DNA of 64,000 nt from G965279335 sp965279285. Its GTDB lineage: Bacteria > Pseudomonadota > Gammaproteobacteria > DSM-16500. The translations under genes were made by a program, and so were the position numbers. The stretch lies in NCBI GenBank assembly GCA_965279285.1, contig OZ257147.1, positions 372,001 to 436,000 on the forward strand, read 5' to 3'. Shown here piece after piece: positions 62,901 through 64,000 of this stretch. Numbering within the stretch: position 1 is the stretch's first letter; each line of letters begins with the position of its first letter. The notes under the pieces are model-generated. The model made no database searches. It was not told the origin of the DNA and saw only the letters and a list, made by a program, of their open reading frames with translations.

Positions 62901-63378
62901 TGCAATTGTTTTAGGGAATCTTGGCGAAGCGTATAAATCTTTAAAAAAATGGAAGGAGGCGCAAATCTCTGCTGAGCGAGCTTATAAAATATTTCGAGGT
63001 TGTTATCGAAATAATCCAGGTCACCCTTATATAATCAACGCTCGTGATTCTTTGCGGCAGATAAAAGAATTTCAAATCCGCTTCCCAGATCCAAGCAAAT
63101 ATGTTTCTGAAAAAAAAATCTCTTGCATTAATGCAGCAAGTCATTGGAGTATGCGAACCAAGCCTCAACCCAATTCATTAGCTCATATCGATCGATTGCA
63201 ATCACAATCTTCTCAAACAGCGGCAGATACTAAAAGTGGTAGTGATAGCAAATTAAGCCTAGCTAATTTAGTTGCCAGTTCTTCTAATATTTATTCATCG
63301 GCTGCTACTGCCGCAAACCCAACTCCTGTGCCGGATGAAGATGAATTACAAAGAGCGATTCAGCTATCACTTGGTTAG
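56944..63378 (+). CDS. Giant NTase-like / tandem NB-ARC / TPR protein with C-terminal UIM-like motif
   Basis: A 2144-residue protein. Residues about 150-480 contain a nucleotidyltransferase-like domain (GSLAREE at 233-239, then SDIEF with D245 and E247), as in DUF294/PII-uridylyltransferase-like proteins. Two STAND/NB-ARC-like modules follow. The first has FVGR at 796, P-loop GLGGIGKTQ at 827-835, Walker B WLAVYDN at 901-907 and LPLALAQ. The second has FVGR at 1320, GLGGVGKTQ at 1350-1358, WLAVYDN at 1424-1430 and LPLAIGQ. Each is preceded by TPR-like helices. About seven 42-residue kinesin-light-chain TPRs span 1690-2030. The last residues, DEDELQRAIQLSLG, fit the ubiquitin-interacting motif. 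A palindromic repeat is translated at 639-664. It may be a STAND-type sensor or a secreted effector. Confidence 0.85.
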   Translation: MQRNPSALTVENPLIKSPEYFRFREQLKTATELQQDVPLAIVINYLGPDLGLIDRLQTAAENTLLLAQDKTGSHQAYECVLQMAFYYQAAWALAKRYQLANYYPAILEQLKNLEQVFPKLAFEVVSLHDEKQMIIRDFQLHYQNNNQHKKTLLAIRDFAKKQLKIYQEQSSNSDLKMMTSRNAPKPVSMQAIYSDISQKIRILFTAIISESILQYQQLTSVYPPCAYSFIALGSLAREEITPYSDIEFGILIEDKSDDSINNKNKVYFRNLCRLINFKLLALAETPANFISKEFGEKVGALLGAEKHALIPKGFCFDAFVAGGYKNPLGKRDEKGELIFELIGTPSELADYQDEKHYGEKGKLVSELLLPGSLTQARLIISSQTNEQLLKQYEQKVSAYLNQRAKQLWGKPLDSSLNLTLYQARALELLVADIGRFRPKLGKQEEGGRSFAAKHDLYRLPNMMFDQLALYFNLTETNLWEQLNALASSTTAARPALFNAAATKNLARAIDRVTEYRLAAYLALEEQAENAELTDDPEKTLTGSLQQKVFYLPKEAVFDLYRTLIPFWYAMRSFRDSKGQDINVFNHPVFGNFYTKALWVEANMQLLLQGYPQALSLLQPELKKILASPYVTINVDEKNPVGTLRFAHPTNALVGWTKEHSDVSTMRDSEVEQALIFYTAGQAYLESNAALTEAQDYLTRALTLFQNNNKIAYSAEILNCYLGLSRGSWLQQNSASAKSHHAKALQLIQTQFGEGHPYYAEYKKLDFYLQQKPGQISNLKLPERIGNWHIPPDNQHFVGRTETLKKLTAHFKPAQAGMKICFLSTISGLGGIGKTQVALKFLHRSGHDYALRLWFRAEQEHTLLQDYIELAERFRLMAMGERLSKEEVIERVKKYLENNPDWLAVYDNATNYASIKQFLPTRGGHVVITTRYSKETLNNELKNEKAIDAVTLEIDKFTQEEALQYLKEMTGRSGVQEEQAMRELAEKLDYLPLALAQAAAYIKRRGITTQDYRERYKTSQQYLLKDKLLPADSHSLPVATTWEVTLQAIQEEEQKAGEPPLALAVLQAMSYLYADQIPQNLLAQWFKVTRLVSKQEIQGQLQKVLDRLADYSMIQKNKIENTVSIHRLVQEVIRNRDPQQQASKNLKLKPDEKKAETKTNPDVKSAVMSTEEKKKEQEKKIALDQAFHLKQQSKHIYQQSEQNIPSKSIDFKTAEDALRKSITIYQQYKDSYAGELCDVFLDLALLLHAQGTNQSKQAAQKCLTDAKQSLVKSYGKADAKQSRCKAVEWYLDAKRDNSIFAVKTYASFDTWQLPPNNNEFFVGRESLIAELNQHCKPDQAYKMLVLSAVSGLGGVGKTQLAIHYLYHAKHHYNLRAWFRAENASLLLSDYRSFAKEFDLIPVDEKTLKEEIIGSVKRYLERHPDWLAVYDNAGSRDEIREFLPTKGGHLIVTTRRQEYDDVGIKVAVDVFTEQEAVAYLKKLTGITNQEKEMAELAKTLGYLPLAIGQAGAYIKNQYITIQQYLNHYKQSAVKLLEAQQLTLDDRSETIATTWDISLKAIEQDEGEPHLSLTVLQAMAHLHAEDIPRDVLEKWLQGQRVAVDPVSTQLALDKIIGHLRDYSLIYVDVAKKTVSIHRLVQEVIRQKLLPILNKYEYPLMVRDEKIIQATNKNIHRVKFLSDLADSLHSEFYPEKQALETEKRQKVLFPHLQEMLHHLEQKNHFFEEIEEWVGQLSYDVGFVLLHQYPTSTNLEKAKKYFERGLEIQKKHNSPDDKWKIGIVLGGLANVYGKLGDVKKEMELLDKVCKILLLHPGSGSSQVATILNNFADAYIDRGEPEKAEPILKYALNITERCHGKNHWRIAMVLESLGVVYNALTKPTEAKPILERALEIMEREYDVNHWQITTVLNNLANTYGALGDIERKKDLLERALKIQERHFSQNSPQIAATLNNLANACGYLGDNKTKVSMLKRALKIKEDYYGLDHLETAIVLGNLGEAYKSLKKWKEAQISAERAYKIFRGCYRNNPGHPYIINARDSLRQIKEFQIRFPDPSKYVSEKKISCINAASHWSMRTKPQPNSLAHIDRLQSQSSQTAADTKSGSDSKLSLANLVASSSNIYSSAATAANPTPVPDEDELQRAIQLSLG
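58859..58935. repeat. Palindromic repeat embedded in frame in the giant gene
   Basis: A diverged inverted pair of the GTGGGCACGC family (left CGGTGGGCACGCTTCGC, right ending GACGTGTCCACC) lies wholly inside the coding region. It is read as VGTLRFAHPTNALVGWTKEH then SDVSTM with no stop or frameshift, in the linker between the nucleotidyltransferase-like part and the first TPR/NB-ARC module. Confidence 0.9.
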
Positions 63379-63424
63379 CATATTGAAAACATAAAGTTGC
63401 CTTTTAATTCAGGAGAATTTAAAA

Positions 63425-63649
63425 ATGTTTTCATCCTCATCAAAAAAAGAAACTGCTGTAGCAAAAACAGAAATATCTTTATCCTCTTCTGCTACGACTG
63501 ACAAATTAAATAATTTCCCAGAATATCTTCACCTTCACGAGCAGCTTGATGTTGCTACTAAACAACAATTGAATATCGATCAAAAAAATAATCTCTTGGA
63601 TGTAGTGATGGGTTATCTGGCTTTCAATTACTCACAATTTTTGATATAA
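63425..63649 (+). pseudogene. Truncated paralogue of the giant protein's N-terminus
   Basis: A 74-codon frame with a good AGGAG ribosome binding site. FPEYLHLHEQLDVATKQQLN and the following DVVMGYL align with SPEYFRFREQLKTATELQQD and VINYLGP of the giant protein, then the frame stops. It is the start of a second gene copy that has been cut off, with IS4-type sequence just downstream. Confidence 0.65.
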
Positions 63650-63683
63650 AATCAATCCCTTATATTTTTAAGATGCTCATGGA

Positions 63684-63812
63684 ATGGATAAAATAAGAAT
63701 ATCAAAATCTAAAAAGGATTTGTTGCCTAACAATAAAATTGAAGACAATGAATGGATCGATCAAGAGCTTGCTGGCTGCAAATTTAAAGCAATCAACAGA
63801 GCTATTAAATGA
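63684..63812 (+). pseudogene. IS4/Tn5-type transposase N-terminal fragment
   Basis: A 42-codon frame ending NEWIDQELAGCKFKAINRAI then K and stop. The W-(I/V)-D-x-E-L-x-G-C pattern resembles the N-terminal DNA-binding region of Tn5-like IS4 transposases. The rest is absent. Confidence 0.45.
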
Positions 63813-63920
63813 ACCTGGGCGATGTGTTCACATAGGGTAACCCCCTAAAAATGTACACCTTAGCAGTCCTCATAAATATCATTTAAATTCCTGCATCATT
63901 ATCAAACAGGGATTTTAACT

Positions 63921-64000
63921 GTGCAAATGAACGAATCTTTAAAATCCATCGTTACAAAACAGCGCATATCACCAGTGTTGCAATCGAAAGCTCTGAAGTC
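63921..64000 (+). CDS. Partial ORF running off the right edge
   Basis: From GTG 63921 or ATG 63927 the frame (MNESLKSIVTKQRISPVLQS) stays open to the window end. The 80 bases before it (GGGTAACCCCCTAAAAATGT) look like the terminal region of an insertion sequence, so this may be a transposase start, but too little is visible to tell. Confidence 0.3.
   Translation, partial: MQMNESLKSIVTKQRISPVLQSKALK

Noticed and set aside
1..64000. tRNA or rRNA genes
   Set aside because: No cloverleaf with the conserved T-loop sequence and no rRNA-like blocks were noticed on reading; a covariance search would settle it.

Overview
This is an AT-rich chromosomal window from a gammaproteobacterium, most likely an intracellular or host-associated member of the Legionellales (Coxiellaceae or Legionellaceae relatives). 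That placement is an inference. It rests on an AnkH/LegA3-like ankyrin protein, Sel1-repeat proteins, a class II Fic protein, several long low-complexity or eukaryote-like proteins, and a dense family of dispersed palindromic repeats. No rRNA, tRNA or CRISPR array was found.

Layout. 1-3100: end of an acyl-CoA hydrolase gene, a Fic protein, a CsbD/DUF883-like stress protein, and bioH on the minus strand. 3174-8783: a plus-strand run of a RaiA/cold-shock fusion and bioF-bioC-bioD-bioA-bioB, which with bioH gives the late biotin pathway. 8915-15060: two paralogous Sel1-repeat proteins with the same C-terminal tail, arranged as a tandem duplication. 15147-28157: housekeeping and fatty-acid oxidation genes (rdgC, ETF-ubiquinone oxidoreductase, thiolase, SDR dehydrogenase, etfB-etfA), a cNMP/PqqD/M50-like membrane protein with an NlpC/P60-like partner, an APC permease and a metallo-beta-lactamase/beta-CASP ribonuclease. 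28326-35203: the AnkH-like effector and its small upstream partner, a photolyase, a histone H1-like protein, a structured RNA or long terminator, an aromatic amino-acid permease and small stress/membrane proteins. 35236-41177: a complete, tightly overlapping ccmABCDEFGHI cluster on the minus strand, including a 50-residue ccmD. 41421-48370: a MATE transporter and an accessory patch (DUF4143 ATPase, DUF1016/YhcG nuclease, DUF6602 protein, unknown genes, a frameshifted HipB-type regulator). 48411-51717: prmB, a four-haem cytochrome c and an orphan fragment of cytochrome oxidase subunit II. 51892-64000: an accessory, partly decayed region with a Cys-rich 605-residue protein, IS4-type transposase remnants, a large inverted duplication, and a giant 2144-residue protein.

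The genes form coherent systems: biotin synthesis; ETF alpha/beta plus ETF-QO plus thiolase and hydroxyacyl-CoA dehydrogenase for beta-oxidation electron flow; and cytochrome c maturation next to a multihaem cytochrome. The most distinctive material is the giant protein at 56944-63378. It has a nucleotidyltransferase-like N-terminus, two tandem NB-ARC-like ATPase modules, kinesin-light-chain-type TPRs and a C-terminal peptide matching the ubiquitin-interacting motif. A second distinctive feature is a palindromic repeat family (core GGTGGGCACGCTGCGCTTTG). It sits in intergenic regions throughout, but is also translated in frame inside the giant protein and as the C-terminus of BioD. This is reminiscent of Rickettsia palindromic elements.
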